Positions 7,243 to 15,737 of a stretch of DNA of 64,000 nt are shown in pieces (the first letter of the stretch is position 1; each line of letters opens with the position of its first letter). Location: NCBI GenBank assembly GCA_964195155.1, contig CAXMOP010000062.1:1-64000 (forward strand), read 5' to 3'. Both the position numbers and the translations under genes were made by a program. Origin of the DNA: JACZST01 sp964195155. Its GTDB lineage: Bacteria > Actinomycetota > Acidimicrobiia > Spongiisociales > UBA5794. The notes under the pieces are model-generated. The model worked only from the letters and a program-made list of their open reading frames with translations, had not been told where the DNA came from and did no database searches.

Positions 7243-8004
7243 ATGAACGTTCTCGTCACCGGCGGGCATGGGACTTTGGGTCGGCTGCTCACGCCTCGGC
7301 TCCAGGCTGCGGGGCACTATGTCGTGGTGGCGTCGCGCAAGGAACGGACCACACCCGAGGGGACGAAGTCGATCGTCCTTGATCTGTCATCCGGGACACT
7401 GGCCGACGACACCTTCGACGGGGTCGATGCGGTGGTTCACACAGCAACCAACGCCGGGCGATCAAAGACCGTCGACGTCACCGGAACTCAGTTGCTGATC
7501 GGGGTGGCGGAGCGCGCCGGGCTGGACCATTTCGTCTACATCTCGATCGTCGGCATCGAGGACCATCCCTTTGCCTACTACCGGTCCAAGCTGGAGGCCG
7601 AGCGCCTGATCACCGATGGCGCGACGCCCTCGACCATCCTCAGGGCGACGCAGTTCCACCAGTTCCTGGACCGGATCTTCGGGTCGTTTGGCCCGATCAT
7701 CCCGGTCTTCAACGGCTTCGAATGGCAGGTGATCGATGGTGGAGCGGTCGCCGACCGGTTGGTGGAGCTGATCGATGCCGGCCCTCAGGGCCGCGTCGAA
7801 GACCTCGGTGGCCCACGAAGCGAGCCGATGCACGACATGGCCCATTCCTGGAAGGAGGCAGCCGGTTCCGGGAAGCCGATCATGCCCGTTCCGGTGTTCG
7901 GGAAGTCGGCAAAGGCGTTTCGGGCCAACATCCACCACACGCCCAGCCGTCTCGTCGGGACACCGACCTGGGACGACTATCTGGCAACCACGTACCCGCG
8001 ATGA
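7243..8004 (+). CDS. NAD(P)-binding SDR-like protein (NmrA/atypical SDR)
   Basis: 253 aa. N-terminal nucleotide-binding motif VTGGHGTLGRLL; DGVDAVVHTATNAG; and an atypical catalytic region YISIVGIEDHPFAYYRSKLEAERL with Tyr-x3-Lys. This is the common actinobacterial NmrA/NAD(P)H-azoreductase-like type. Under probable control of the divergent MarR regulator, which suggests a role in detoxifying a small molecule. Confidence 0.8.
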   Translation: MNVLVTGGHGTLGRLLTPRLQAAGHYVVVASRKERTTPEGTKSIVLDLSSGTLADDTFDGVDAVVHTATNAGRSKTVDVTGTQLLIGVAERAGLDHFVYISIVGIEDHPFAYYRSKLEAERLITDGATPSTILRATQFHQFLDRIFGSFGPIIPVFNGFEWQVIDGGAVADRLVELIDAGPQGRVEDLGGPRSEPMHDMAHSWKEAAGSGKPIMPVPVFGKSAKAFRANIHHTPSRLVGTPTWDDYLATTYPR

Positions 8005-8005
8005 C

Positions 8006-8824
8006 TCACAGGATCTGGTTGATGTCCGACAGAGCCCGTGCGGCTCCGGTGAGAACGGCACCCGCGGTGCTGCCGTAGCCGGCGATGAGGATCAGACGGC
8101 TGGGGCGCTCCTCGGGTCGGGCGACCTTCGCTGCCCGGTAGGCCACAGTGCTCAACACCATGCCGATCACGAAGAGGCCCATCAGGCGCGGCGGCTGACA
8201 CTCGCAAACGCTGGCCGAGAAGAGGTTGATCAGGAGGAGGAGGAGGAACAGGACGCCGCCCATCACGAGGGCGATATAGCCGGGAACCGAATCGATCGGC
8301 CTCGCCTCGTCGACCGCAGGGAGCCGCCGGCCCAGCGGGCCGAGCGCGGCATAGAGGACCACGCCGAACGCGACATACAACACCACCACCATGATCACGT
8401 TGCGCGGGTCGTTGCCGAGGATGAAGAAGTCGACGTTCTCCGGGTCGAGAATCGCGATACTCGATGTGGCGAGCAGGAAGGCTCCGTAGACCACACCCCG
8501 CAGGGGCCCTGCCCACGCCAACCATGGCTCGGAGATGGTGTAGATGACCGCCCCAACGCCTCCCGCGAAGATCCCGATGAACACGATGAATACAACGCTC
8601 CCCCCGAAGGTGATCTCCCCGACGACGGCACCGTTCTCCGTCACTGCGCCGGCGCGATCTGGTGCGAAGACGGCAGCGAGACGCATGAACAGTCGCCCTC
8701 CGACTCCGCCGACCAGAAACCCGGCGATGACCCCGGCGATGCCGATGATCGCCATGTGCCGGATGGACGTGGCGAGCGTCAGCTGATCCCACGTTGAAGG
8801 GTGTAGGGCGCTGCGGGTGCTCAC
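8006..8824 (-). CDS. Multi-pass membrane protein, unknown function
   Basis: 272 aa from GTG 8824, which fits behind the upstream gene; an internal ATG at MAIIGIAG is another option. About six to seven hydrophobic segments: near residues 25-45, 75-95, 105-125, 140-165, 190-215, 225-245 and the C-terminus. The cytoplasmic or lumenal loop ASVCECQPPRL has two Cys that could bind metal. No family recognised. Confidence 0.65.
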   Translation of the reverse strand: MSTRSALHPSTWDQLTLATSIRHMAIIGIAGVIAGFLVGGVGGRLFMRLAAVFAPDRAGAVTENGAVVGEITFGGSVVFIVFIGIFAGGVGAVIYTISEPWLAWAGPLRGVVYGAFLLATSSIAILDPENVDFFILGNDPRNVIMVVVLYVAFGVVLYAALGPLGRRLPAVDEARPIDSVPGYIALVMGGVLFLLLLLINLFSASVCECQPPRLMGLFVIGMVLSTVAYRAAKVARPEERPSRLILIAGYGSTAGAVLTGAARALSDINQIL

Positions 8825-8856
8825 CTTCGAGAACCTACACCGCGAGAGTCCACCAG

Positions 8857-9201
8857 TCAGGTGAGGTCGATCGCCACCGGAAGCGCCGTGTCCCGCCAAT
8901 TCGAGAGATCGTTCTCCTTGCGCGGCTGATACTTCTCGAAGACGAGCTGGCGAGCGATGGCGAGCTCGTCTTGTGCGGTGATGGCGCGTCCTCGTCCGCT
9001 TCGCTCCGTCGATCCGATCCTTACTTTGGCTTCACCGTTTGCCAGGAGGTTGCGGACCCAGTCGGCCCGGTCGCCGCCACCGGAGAGCAGGTAGATCGTG
9101 CCATTGGCCGCTGCGAACCAGATCTCGATCGTGTGTGGCTGCCCGGTCACGCGGCCCGTCGTCGTCAGATACCCAAATACTTCATCGCTCATGTACGACA
9201 C
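8857..9201 (-). CDS. Deazaflavin (F420)-dependent nitroreductase-family protein
   Basis: 114 aa, a single split-barrel domain of the Ddn/DUF385 type: TTGRVTGQPHTIEIWFAA, IYLLSGGGDRADWVRNLLAN, VRIGSTERSGRGR. This family binds coenzyme F420 and reduces nitro or quinone compounds, and is typical of Actinobacteria. It precedes the membrane protein gene on the same strand by 32 bases. Confidence 0.85.
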   Translation of the reverse strand: MSYMSDEVFGYLTTTGRVTGQPHTIEIWFAAANGTIYLLSGGGDRADWVRNLLANGEAKVRIGSTERSGRGRAITAQDELAIARQLVFEKYQPRKENDLSNWRDTALPVAIDLT

Positions 9202-9226
9202 CGTAAGGCTTCAACCGTGCTTGAAG

Positions 9227-9433
9227 TCAAGCGCTCTGGAACATCTCCACGAGCTCGTCGATGGACAACGAACGGCCGTTCGCTTCAAGCCGCTCGTACG
9301 CGTCGTCCCCAAGCTCTTGGCGGGCCGTTGTCACCACGACGAGCAATCCGCCCACGATCGGGAGCAGTCGACGCCACAGCAGAGCCTTTGCCGAAACTAC
9401 GCCCTCCGGTGGGACCTTTTGCGCATCAGGCAC
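9227..9433 (-). CDS. Small hypothetical membrane protein
   Basis: 68 codons. One hydrophobic stretch (LLPIVGGLLVVVTTA, ~24-38) followed by an acidic C-terminal half with DELVEMFQSA. Same strand as the F420 protein and 25 bases before it. The composition looks coding but no family is recognised. 9434-9618 holds nothing I can assign. Confidence 0.45.
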   Translation of the reverse strand: MPDAQKVPPEGVVSAKALLWRRLLPIVGGLLVVVTTARQELGDDAYERLEANGRSLSIDELVEMFQSA

Positions 9434-9618
9434 TATCTCCAGCCTCCCCGGCCACCCTACTGCGCCGGTCTTGATCGCCGGATGCGTCGCATCGGGCTGA
9501 TACCAACCACGAAGATGGCTTCGGCGGCGGCGTGTTTGCAGCCCGATCGGATGGTGGCTGAGATGGCTACCGCACCACTTCTCAGGGTATGGTCAGCAAA
9601 TTAGCAAGAGAGGATGTC

Positions 9619-10755
9619 ATGGCTGAGCTCGAGACCGACTTTCCGCATCTCAACCCGGACGATCCGACGAAGGACATCTGGCGGATCCCCAAGGAAGACT
9701 TGCAGGGCGACCGGCCTCCCGGACTCATCGATCTGCAGCGCTACCCGCTGGGCCTTGGTCCGTCTGGCATTGCCACGTTCCTGCAGCGGCCGGTGGCGTT
9801 GACGCCGGCCGACCTCAAGGCGGCAGATGTTGACGTGGCGATGGTGGGCGCCGGGCTCGACTTCTCCGGCGGGATGCGGGGCGCCGCCTATGGCCCGCGG
9901 GCGTTGCGTGCCAACGACATGTACCTGCCCAACGTGGCCAGCGGGTTGCCGCACAGCCACGTCATGGTGGACGCCCTGGCAGAGTTGGTCATCGCCGACT
10001 ACGGCGATGCCGCCATCGATTTCGAGAGTACCCACCGCTCGATCGAGCCGGTGCGGGGCATCGTCCGCGAGATCGCTGAGGCGGGGGCGATCCCATTCGT
10101 CGTTGGCGGCGATCATGCGCTCATGTACCCCGACGTGGCAGCGATCGCCGACATCTACGGCAAGGGCAAGGTTGGGGTCATCCATTTCGACGCCCACTAC
10201 GACGCGGCCAGTTTCGGTCTCGGCCACAATCTGACCCACGGATCACCCGTTCGCCGCCTCTTCGAGCAGGGCTACGTCAACGGCAACAACTTCATCCAGG
10301 TGGGCCTCCGCGGCTATACACCAGGAGCAGACGACTTGGCGTGGATGCGGGACCAGGGCTTCCGCTACCACTTCATGGCCGAGGTCGAGAAACACGGCTG
10401 GGAGCAGGTCATGGAGCGTGCGATCACCGAGGCCGCCGAAGGCACCGACTATCTCTATCTCTCGCTCGACATCGACGTGCTCGATCCGGCCTACGCCCCG
10501 GGTACGGGGACCCCGGAGCCGAATGGCCTCACCCCACGAGAGTTGTTCCCGCTGCTTCGCCGACTCGGCGCCGAGACCAATCTGGTTGGCATCGAACTAG
10601 TGGAGCTCAATCCGCTGGTCGACCCCACCTACGTAACCGCGCTGGTCGCCAACCGCTGCGCTCGAGAGATCCTCACCGGGATGGCGGTGCGCAAGAAGGG
10701 CATCACCGAGAAGCACTACCTGGCGCCCGAAACCACCGATCACGGACAAGGGTGA
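9619..10755 (+). CDS. Agmatinase/arginase-family ureohydrolase
   Basis: 378 aa from ATG 9619 (AGAGAGG seven bases upstream; an earlier ATG at 9589 has no site). The ureohydrolase domain spans ~80-365. Manganese ligands are visible: GGDHAL, HFDAHYDA and SLDIDVLDPA. An N-terminal extension of ~80 residues (DDPTKDIWRIPKED...) is longer than in agmatinases. The enzyme would hydrolyse a guanidino compound to urea plus an amine or amino acid; agmatine, guanidinobutyrate or another guanidino acid are all possible. The downstream bases 10756-10909 hold no gene. Confidence 0.85.
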   Translation: MAELETDFPHLNPDDPTKDIWRIPKEDLQGDRPPGLIDLQRYPLGLGPSGIATFLQRPVALTPADLKAADVDVAMVGAGLDFSGGMRGAAYGPRALRANDMYLPNVASGLPHSHVMVDALAELVIADYGDAAIDFESTHRSIEPVRGIVREIAEAGAIPFVVGGDHALMYPDVAAIADIYGKGKVGVIHFDAHYDAASFGLGHNLTHGSPVRRLFEQGYVNGNNFIQVGLRGYTPGADDLAWMRDQGFRYHFMAEVEKHGWEQVMERAITEAAEGTDYLYLSLDIDVLDPAYAPGTGTPEPNGLTPRELFPLLRRLGAETNLVGIELVELNPLVDPTYVTALVANRCAREILTGMAVRKKGITEKHYLAPETTDHGQG

Positions 10756-10909
10756 TACGGCGAGAATCGCAATTGGAGAGAGCGCGGACGCGTCGATCAG
10801 GTTGCGGCCAGGACGGTCTTGAACAATGACGAGTGCCCTGAGCCGCCGCTCGCGTCAGTGTTGCGGTGACTCGGCTCCTCCAGTCAGCGCCGGCACGCTG
10901 GAGGATTGC

Positions 10910-11785
10910 TCAACGGACACCTAGGTCGTCGCTAAGACCGGTCAGCTCAGCGCTGAAGGTCCATAGCTCGCGTGCCGTCGCCGCATCGGTCGCCTCGGCC
11001 GAGGGTTCGAGCAGGCGGCGCCGGAAGAAGTAGCCGCCGCTGAGCCCCGCCAGCTCCGGCGCTGAAACCAACCAGGCGACGGTATCCGCCCCAACCGCCG
11101 GGGTCGCCGCCTTGAGGTTGAGGACGGGCATGACCATCCGTTCCCCGAGGTTGCGGGGCCGGAACAGGCGGCTACGGAATGTGCCGGGATGAGCAGCGTT
11201 CGTCGTCACCGCGCTGTCTTCGAGCCGCCTTGCCAGCTCGGCGTTGAACAGCAGATTTGCCAGCTTTGAGCGGGCGTAGGCCTCGAATCGCTCGTAGGGA
11301 GCGGAGGGCTCGAGGGCCTCCGCATCCCACGTGATCGTGCGATGCGCTTCGGAAGCGACGATCACGACCCGGCCCTCATGGCTGCGCGCGAGCGTTGGCA
11401 GGAGCAGCCGAGTGAGCAAATACGGAGCCAGGTGGTTCACCGCGAATGTGAGCTCGACGCCGTCTCCATTCGCAGACCACCGATCGAAGACCGCTGCGGC
11501 GTTGTTGATCAGGACATCGAGGCGGTCGAAGCGGGACTGAACCTCGGTTGCGAGCTTGCGCACTGCGGCTTGAGAGGACAGATCCGCCGCTGCTTCATGG
11601 AGGTCGGCTGTCGGCACCGCAGAGGCAATGTGCACGCGTGCCGCGGCGGTGGCTCTCCGACTCGGTCCGTGGATGATCACGGTGGCGCCGGCCCCGGCGA
11701 GTTGCGTAGCGCTGGCCAGACCGATGCCTGAAGTGGCTCCGGTAACGAGCACGGTGCGGTGATTGAGATCTCTCGTCTCGCCCAA
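10910..11785 (-). CDS. Short-chain dehydrogenase/reductase
   Basis: 291 aa classical SDR of the retinol-dehydrogenase/oxidoreductase kind. TGATSGIG nucleotide motif (~15-22), NNAAAVFDR (the NNAG equivalent), VIVASEAHRTI active-site Ser region and YARSKLANLLF (Tyr-x3-Lys). Substrate cannot be read. Monocistronic, divergent from the sulfur operon. Confidence 0.85.
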   Translation of the reverse strand: MGETRDLNHRTVLVTGATSGIGLASATQLAGAGATVIIHGPSRRATAAARVHIASAVPTADLHEAAADLSSQAAVRKLATEVQSRFDRLDVLINNAAAVFDRWSANGDGVELTFAVNHLAPYLLTRLLLPTLARSHEGRVVIVASEAHRTITWDAEALEPSAPYERFEAYARSKLANLLFNAELARRLEDSAVTTNAAHPGTFRSRLFRPRNLGERMVMPVLNLKAATPAVGADTVAWLVSAPELAGLSGGYFFRRRLLEPSAEATDAATARELWTFSAELTGLSDDLGVR

Positions 11786-11880
11786 GCGGCCCTCCCGAGG
11801 TGCTCCGGCAGACTATCGGCCTACTCCTTTCGATGCCAGGCGACCTGAGCTCGATCCGCCATGCGTTACGCCAGAACGTT

Positions 11881-11931
11881 GTGAATGTCTTCTCAAAGTA
11901 GGTCTTTTGCCTCTAATCGGGCTGCATTCAC
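11881..11931. promoter_or_regulatory. Inverted repeat upstream of the sulfur operon
   Basis: GTGAATG at 11881-11887 and its exact inverse CATTCAC at 11925-11931, separated by 37 bases of lower GC sequence, lie 37 bases before the HTH-PocR gene. This is a good position for an operator or looping site used by that regulator. Inference from position and symmetry only. Confidence 0.45.
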
Positions 11932-11967
11932 GGTCATACGGTGCAATAGATGCAAGAAAGGCAGCAG

Positions 11968-12666
11968 ATGACCGTGCAGGAGAGGCAATACCTGACCGCA
12001 TTCGACGTCACCCGGCTGCTGCGGATCGACAAGTCCACGGTGTACCGGATGGCGGAGGACGGACGGTTGTCCGGCGTGAAGGTGGGCCGCCAGTGGCGGT
12101 TCCCCGCCGGGGAGCTGGCGCGAGCCTTCGGCATCGACCTCTCATCCGCGGCGGGCACGACCGGAAGCGATCCGCACCGCGCCGAGGCACTGACCTCCCT
12201 CTTCGCAGATCTCTACGGAGTGATGGCGGTGGTCACCGACCTCGACGGCCGGCCCGTGACGCGGGTATTCAATCCGAGCGACTACTTCAGCGTTATCGAT
12301 CAAGACCCGGCAGCGCTTGGCGCTTGCATCGGCGAATGGCGGTCACACGCCATGGATCACGAGCTGCAGCCGAGCCTCCGGCCGAGCCACTTCGGGTTCC
12401 TGTGTGCGCGGGCATACATCCGCAGTGGGTTTGAGCTGGTCGGCATGGTGATCGCGGGGGGCGTTGCTCCTCGAGAGTGGCCACCCAGCCCGACCGGGCT
12501 CGAAGAGATCGCCGCCGGCATAGGCGTCGCTCCCGGGGAACTCGAGGTCGCCGCCGACAGCGTGCCCCGGCTCGATACACGGGAGACCCAGGCGATGCTC
12601 GCCGGGCTGAGCACGTTGGCCAGACACCTTTCCCCAGATCAGAAACCAGCAAGGAGTACCTCATGA
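11968..12666 (+). CDS. HTH (excisionase/MerR-type) regulator with PocR-like sensory domain
   Basis: 232 aa from ATG 11968, six bases after AAAGG. Residues ~5-50 are an excisionase-type helix-turn-helix (TAFDVTRLLRIDKSTVYRMAEDGRL, GRQWRFP). Residues ~65-225 match the PocR ligand-sensing fold, with GVMAVVTDLDGRPVTRVFNPSDYF, a Cys in GACIGEW, and FGFLCARAYIRSGFELVGMVIAGG. PocR domains bind small ligands or metal; here the domain has two Cys. It overlaps the flavoprotein gene by 4 bases (ATGA), so it is co-transcribed with the sulfur genes and likely controls them. Confidence 0.8.
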   Translation: MTVQERQYLTAFDVTRLLRIDKSTVYRMAEDGRLSGVKVGRQWRFPAGELARAFGIDLSSAAGTTGSDPHRAEALTSLFADLYGVMAVVTDLDGRPVTRVFNPSDYFSVIDQDPAALGACIGEWRSHAMDHELQPSLRPSHFGFLCARAYIRSGFELVGMVIAGGVAPREWPPSPTGLEEIAAGIGVAPGELEVAADSVPRLDTRETQAMLAGLSTLARHLSPDQKPARSTS

Positions 12667-13931
12667 GAAAGCTCGTCGTCCTCGGTGCCGGCACCGCAGG
12701 CACAACCCTGGTCAACAAGCTGCGCCCCAAGCTCGCCGATGACGAGTGGGAGATCACCATCATCGACCAGGCGCCCGACCACCTCTATCAGTCGGGGTTC
12801 CTCTTCATCCCCTTCGGCACCTATCAGCCAGAAGAGGTGATCAGGCCGAGGCGGGACTTCATCCCCGACGGCGTCGACTACCGCGAAGCCGCCGTCGAGC
12901 TGATCGAGCCCGAGGACAACCGGGTGACGCTGGCCGACGGCACCGACCTCGGCTATGACGTCCTGGTCATCGCCACCGGCACCCATCCTCGGCCCGACCA
13001 GACCCCTGGGCTGGATGGGGACGAGTACGGCAAGACGATCCACGACTTCTACAGCCTGGAGGGCGCCACCGCCCTCGCCGATGCGCTGGAACGCTTCGAC
13101 GGCGGCAGACTGGTGGTGAACCTCATCGAGCTGCCCATCAAGTGCCCGGTGGCTCCCCTCGAGTTCACCTTCCTCGCAGAGGCCCACTTCCGTGAGCGCG
13201 GCATGCGTGACCGGGTCGAGTTGGTCTTCGTCACCCCGCTCGACGGTGCCTTCACCAAGCCGATCGCTTCGGAGCGGCTGGGCAGCATGCTCGACGAGCG
13301 CAAGATCCACCTGGAGACCGACTTCTATTTAGAGCGGGTCGACCCTGAGGCCAAGATGCTTGTCTCCTACGACGAGCGCGAGGTTCCCTACGACCTGCTG
13401 GTCACCGTTCCGGTCAACATGGGCGCCGACTTTGTCGCCCGCTCCGGGCTCGGTGACGAGCTCAACCACGTCTACGTCGATCCGGGCACGTTCCTGGCCA
13501 GGGACCACGACAACATCTTCGCCCTCGGCGACGCAGCAAATCTGCCGACCTCCAAAGCCGGTTCATCGGCACACTTCTCGGTCGACGTGTTCGTCGACAA
13601 CTTTCTCCGATTCGCGGACGGCGAGGAGATGGAGGAGCGATTCGACGGCCACGCCAACTGCTTCGTCGAGTCGGGCGATGGCAAGGCGCTGATGATCGAC
13701 TTCAACTACGACACCCAGCCCCTGCCGGGCAAGTACCCGGTGCCCGGTGTCGGCCCGTTCTCCCTGCTCGAGGAGACCACCGCCAACCATTTGGGAAAGA
13801 TGGCGTTCAAGTGGACCTACTGGAATGTCCTGCTCCCCGGACGATATCTACCGCTTCCGGCCCACATGTCGATGGCCGGCAAGCGCCAAGAACCAGAAAC
13901 CAACCAACCAAACACCCAAGGAGGTGCCTGA
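12663..13931 (+). CDS. Sulfide:quinone oxidoreductase-like FAD/NAD(P)-binding protein
   Basis: 422 aa. N-terminal FAD site LGAGTAGTTLVNKL (~6-19), a second dinucleotide region, IATGTHPRPDQTPG, and the FAD end LGDAANLPTSKAGSSAHF. A redox-like Cys lies in IKCPVAPLEF, a motif seen in SQR/flavocytochrome c-like proteins; a second Cys is in HANCFVES, but the full Cys set of classical SQR is not present. A C-terminal amphipathic stretch with MAFKWTYWNVLLPGRYLP could attach it to the membrane. It would oxidise sulfide or polysulfide and pass electrons to quinone, but could be another sulfur-handling disulfide reductase. Confidence 0.75.
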   Translation: MRKLVVLGAGTAGTTLVNKLRPKLADDEWEITIIDQAPDHLYQSGFLFIPFGTYQPEEVIRPRRDFIPDGVDYREAAVELIEPEDNRVTLADGTDLGYDVLVIATGTHPRPDQTPGLDGDEYGKTIHDFYSLEGATALADALERFDGGRLVVNLIELPIKCPVAPLEFTFLAEAHFRERGMRDRVELVFVTPLDGAFTKPIASERLGSMLDERKIHLETDFYLERVDPEAKMLVSYDEREVPYDLLVTVPVNMGADFVARSGLGDELNHVYVDPGTFLARDHDNIFALGDAANLPTSKAGSSAHFSVDVFVDNFLRFADGEEMEERFDGHANCFVESGDGKALMIDFNYDTQPLPGKYPVPGVGPFSLLEETTANHLGKMAFKWTYWNVLLPGRYLPLPAHMSMAGKRQEPETNQPNTQGGA

Positions 13932-14248
13932 TGACGGTGGCGGCAATCGCCGGCAAAGAAGTCCACGTCGACGACGAGGGCTTCCTCACCGAATTCGACG
14001 AATGGAACGAAGAGCTGGCGAGCGAGCTTGCCGGGAACATCGGGATGGATGAGCTCAGTGAAGACCACCTCAGGGTGATCACCTTCCTGCGCGACGACTA
14101 CGCCGAACAGGGCGAGACGGCGACCCTGAGGAGGGTCTCCACGGTGGGCGGCATCCCGACCAAGGAGCTCTTCGTGCTGTTCACCAAGAAACCGGCCAAG
14201 AAGATGGCCTACGTCGCCGGCCTGCCAAAGCCGGTCGGCTGCATCTGA
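13931..14248 (+). CDS. DsrC/TusE-family sulfur carrier, one-cysteine type
   Basis: 105 aa from ATG 13931, overlapping the preceding stop by one base. The fold is shown by DDEGFLTEFDEWNEELA, HLRVITFLRDDY, and the C-terminal arm LPKPVGCI. The penultimate Cys (CysA), which carries the persulfide, is present. The second Cys 10 residues upstream that true DsrC uses for its trisulfide is Ala (KMAYVAGLP), so the protein is TusE-like: a relay carrier and not a sulfite-reductase partner. It works with the DsrE2 protein encoded next. Confidence 0.88.
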   Translation: MTVAAIAGKEVHVDDEGFLTEFDEWNEELASELAGNIGMDELSEDHLRVITFLRDDYAEQGETATLRRVSTVGGIPTKELFVLFTKKPAKKMAYVAGLPKPVGCI

Positions 14249-14259
14249 GAGGAGACAGA

Positions 14260-14793
14260 GTGACAACTACCGAAACCGCACCGGCCGTCGTTCCGGACTT
14301 TGGGGATGATGCGGAGGATCGCAAGATCGCCTTCATCTGCTCGAAGGGAAACCTGGACATGGCGTATCCGGCGCTGATCATGGCCAACGGTGCCGTATCC
14401 GAGGGCGTGGAGACCCATATCTTCTTCACCTTCTGGGGCATGGACATGATCAACAAAGGAACGCAGGACGACCTGCAGTTCACCATGCTGGGCAACACGG
14501 CAATGCACATCCCGAACTCCGACAAGCACATCCCCCAAGGCCTCGGTGGCCTTCCCGGCATGACCGGGTACGCCACCAAGATGCTGAAGCAGCAGATCGC
14601 CGATCAGGGCGTTCCCGAGGTCCCAGAGTTCTTGGCCATGCTGCACGACATGGGCGTCCAGCTGTGGGCGTGCAAGATGTCGGTCGACATGATGGGCCTG
14701 GACAAGGACGACATGATGGACGAGGTCGAGGGCATCATCAACGTCAACGACTTCATCGAGCTGGCCGATGGCGCCCAAATCATCTTTGTGTAG
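14260..14793 (+). CDS. DsrE2-type sulfurtransferase
   Basis: 177 aa from GTG 14260 with a GAGAGGAGAC ribosome site. DsrE/F-like fold: KIAFICSKGNLDMAYPALIMANGA, VETHIFFTFWGMDMINKG, and the conserved Cys in LWACKMSVDMMGL followed by ADGAQIIFV. DsrE2 proteins carry persulfide sulfur and hand it to TusA or DsrC-like carriers. It lies 11 bases after the one-Cys DsrC gene and is part of the same transcript. Confidence 0.88.
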   Translation: MTTTETAPAVVPDFGDDAEDRKIAFICSKGNLDMAYPALIMANGAVSEGVETHIFFTFWGMDMINKGTQDDLQFTMLGNTAMHIPNSDKHIPQGLGGLPGMTGYATKMLKQQIADQGVPEVPEFLAMLHDMGVQLWACKMSVDMMGLDKDDMMDEVEGIINVNDFIELADGAQIIFV

Positions 14794-14804
14794 AGGCGGA
14801 TCTG

Positions 14805-15215
14805 ATGCATGAGTATCACGAACTGATCGAGTCGCTCAAGCCGCCAACCCGGGCGCTGCGTGCGGGGATCCCAGAGACCTGGAGAGGCTTCTCCGATATG
14901 CATCGCAGCGCAGTTGCCGACGGGGCACTTTCCGCAAAGGTGAAGGAGCTGATCGCTCTCGCCATCGCCACAGCAAATGGCTGTGACGGGTGCATCGCCT
15001 ATCACGCCCGGGCGGCGGCGAAGCATGGTGCCACCGAGAAGGAAACTGCTGAGGCCCTCGGCGTGGCCTTGCTCATGGCCGGCGGACCCGCCTCCGTCCA
15101 CGGGCCCCGTGCCCTCGCAGCGTTCAACGAGTTCAACGCGTCGCCGAGGCGAGTGGCTGCCGACCGGCTCGACGCTGTTGCGCCGGCCGATGGCTATCGG
15201 CCGGGAGGACGATGA
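14805..15215 (+). CDS. AhpD-like carboxymuconolactone decarboxylase-family protein
   Basis: 136 aa. All-helical CMD fold with the AhpD redox motif: ELIALAIATANGCDGCIAYHARAAAKHG (Glu, CxxC, His). In AhpD this dithiol reduces peroxiredoxin; many paralogues work as unknown thiol reductases. Location 12 bases after DsrE2 suggests it reduces or protects thiol/persulfide intermediates of this operon. Cytosolic. Confidence 0.85.
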   Translation: MHEYHELIESLKPPTRALRAGIPETWRGFSDMHRSAVADGALSAKVKELIALAIATANGCDGCIAYHARAAAKHGATEKETAEALGVALLMAGGPASVHGPRALAAFNEFNASPRRVAADRLDAVAPADGYRPGGR

Positions 15216-15255
15216 ATGCCGTGTGTAGGGTCGAGGATTGACGAAGGGAGAGGCC

Positions 15256-15651
15256 ATGCTCGGCTGGGTCGAAAATATTGAGAAGCTCACCAGGGACAAC
15301 ACGAACTTTCGGACGGTCGTCTACACGGGAGAACACCATCAGCTCACCGTGATGTCGGTTCCTCCGGGAGGCGAGGTCGGCTGGGAGGCCCACCCACAGT
15401 TGGACCAGTTCCTGCGGCTAGAGCAAGGAAAGGCCAGGGTCGACTTCGGCGTTTCGAGTGACGGGGTCGATGAGAGTCATGAGATCGAGGACGACTGGGC
15501 GCTCATCGTGCCGGCCGGGGTGTGGCACAACGTGGTCAACACCGGTGAGGAGGACCTCAAGCTCTACTCAATCTATTCCCCGCCCGAACACGCAGATGGC
15601 ACGGTGCATCGAACCAAGGCCGAGGCCGATGCCGCCGAGCACGACCACTGA
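15256..15651 (+). CDS. Single-domain cupin
   Basis: 131 aa from ATG 15256 with GGGAGAGG upstream. Cupin motif 1 (WEAHPQLDQFLRLEQGKARVDFG) and motif 2 (IVPAGVWHNVVNTGEEDLKLYSIYSPPEH) with the metal His residues. C-terminal tail ends HRTKAEADAAEHDH, possibly metal-binding. Same cupin kind that often follows the DsrE2/SQR genes in Actinobacteria. A 143-base damaged copy of its middle lies at 16326-16468. Confidence 0.85.
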   Translation: MLGWVENIEKLTRDNTNFRTVVYTGEHHQLTVMSVPPGGEVGWEAHPQLDQFLRLEQGKARVDFGVSSDGVDESHEIEDDWALIVPAGVWHNVVNTGEEDLKLYSIYSPPEHADGTVHRTKAEADAAEHDH

Positions 15652-15737
15652 CGCTACGTGCGCTTGTTCGGGCGAGGGAGCCGGCTCGGCGTCGCATCAC
15701 CTCATAGGAAGAGTCATGTCCAGAAGGGAGAGTTGCC

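Noticed and set aside
7775..8797. 340-codon open frame on the plus strand
   Set aside because: Overlaps the SDR end and lies antisense to a membrane protein; composition (Asp/Arg/Gln-rich) is that of a shadow frame.
12008..12663. Antisense frames to the HTH-PocR gene as a toxin/antitoxin
   Set aside because: They are simple reverse-strand shadows, Pro/Arg/Ser-rich, without ribosome sites.
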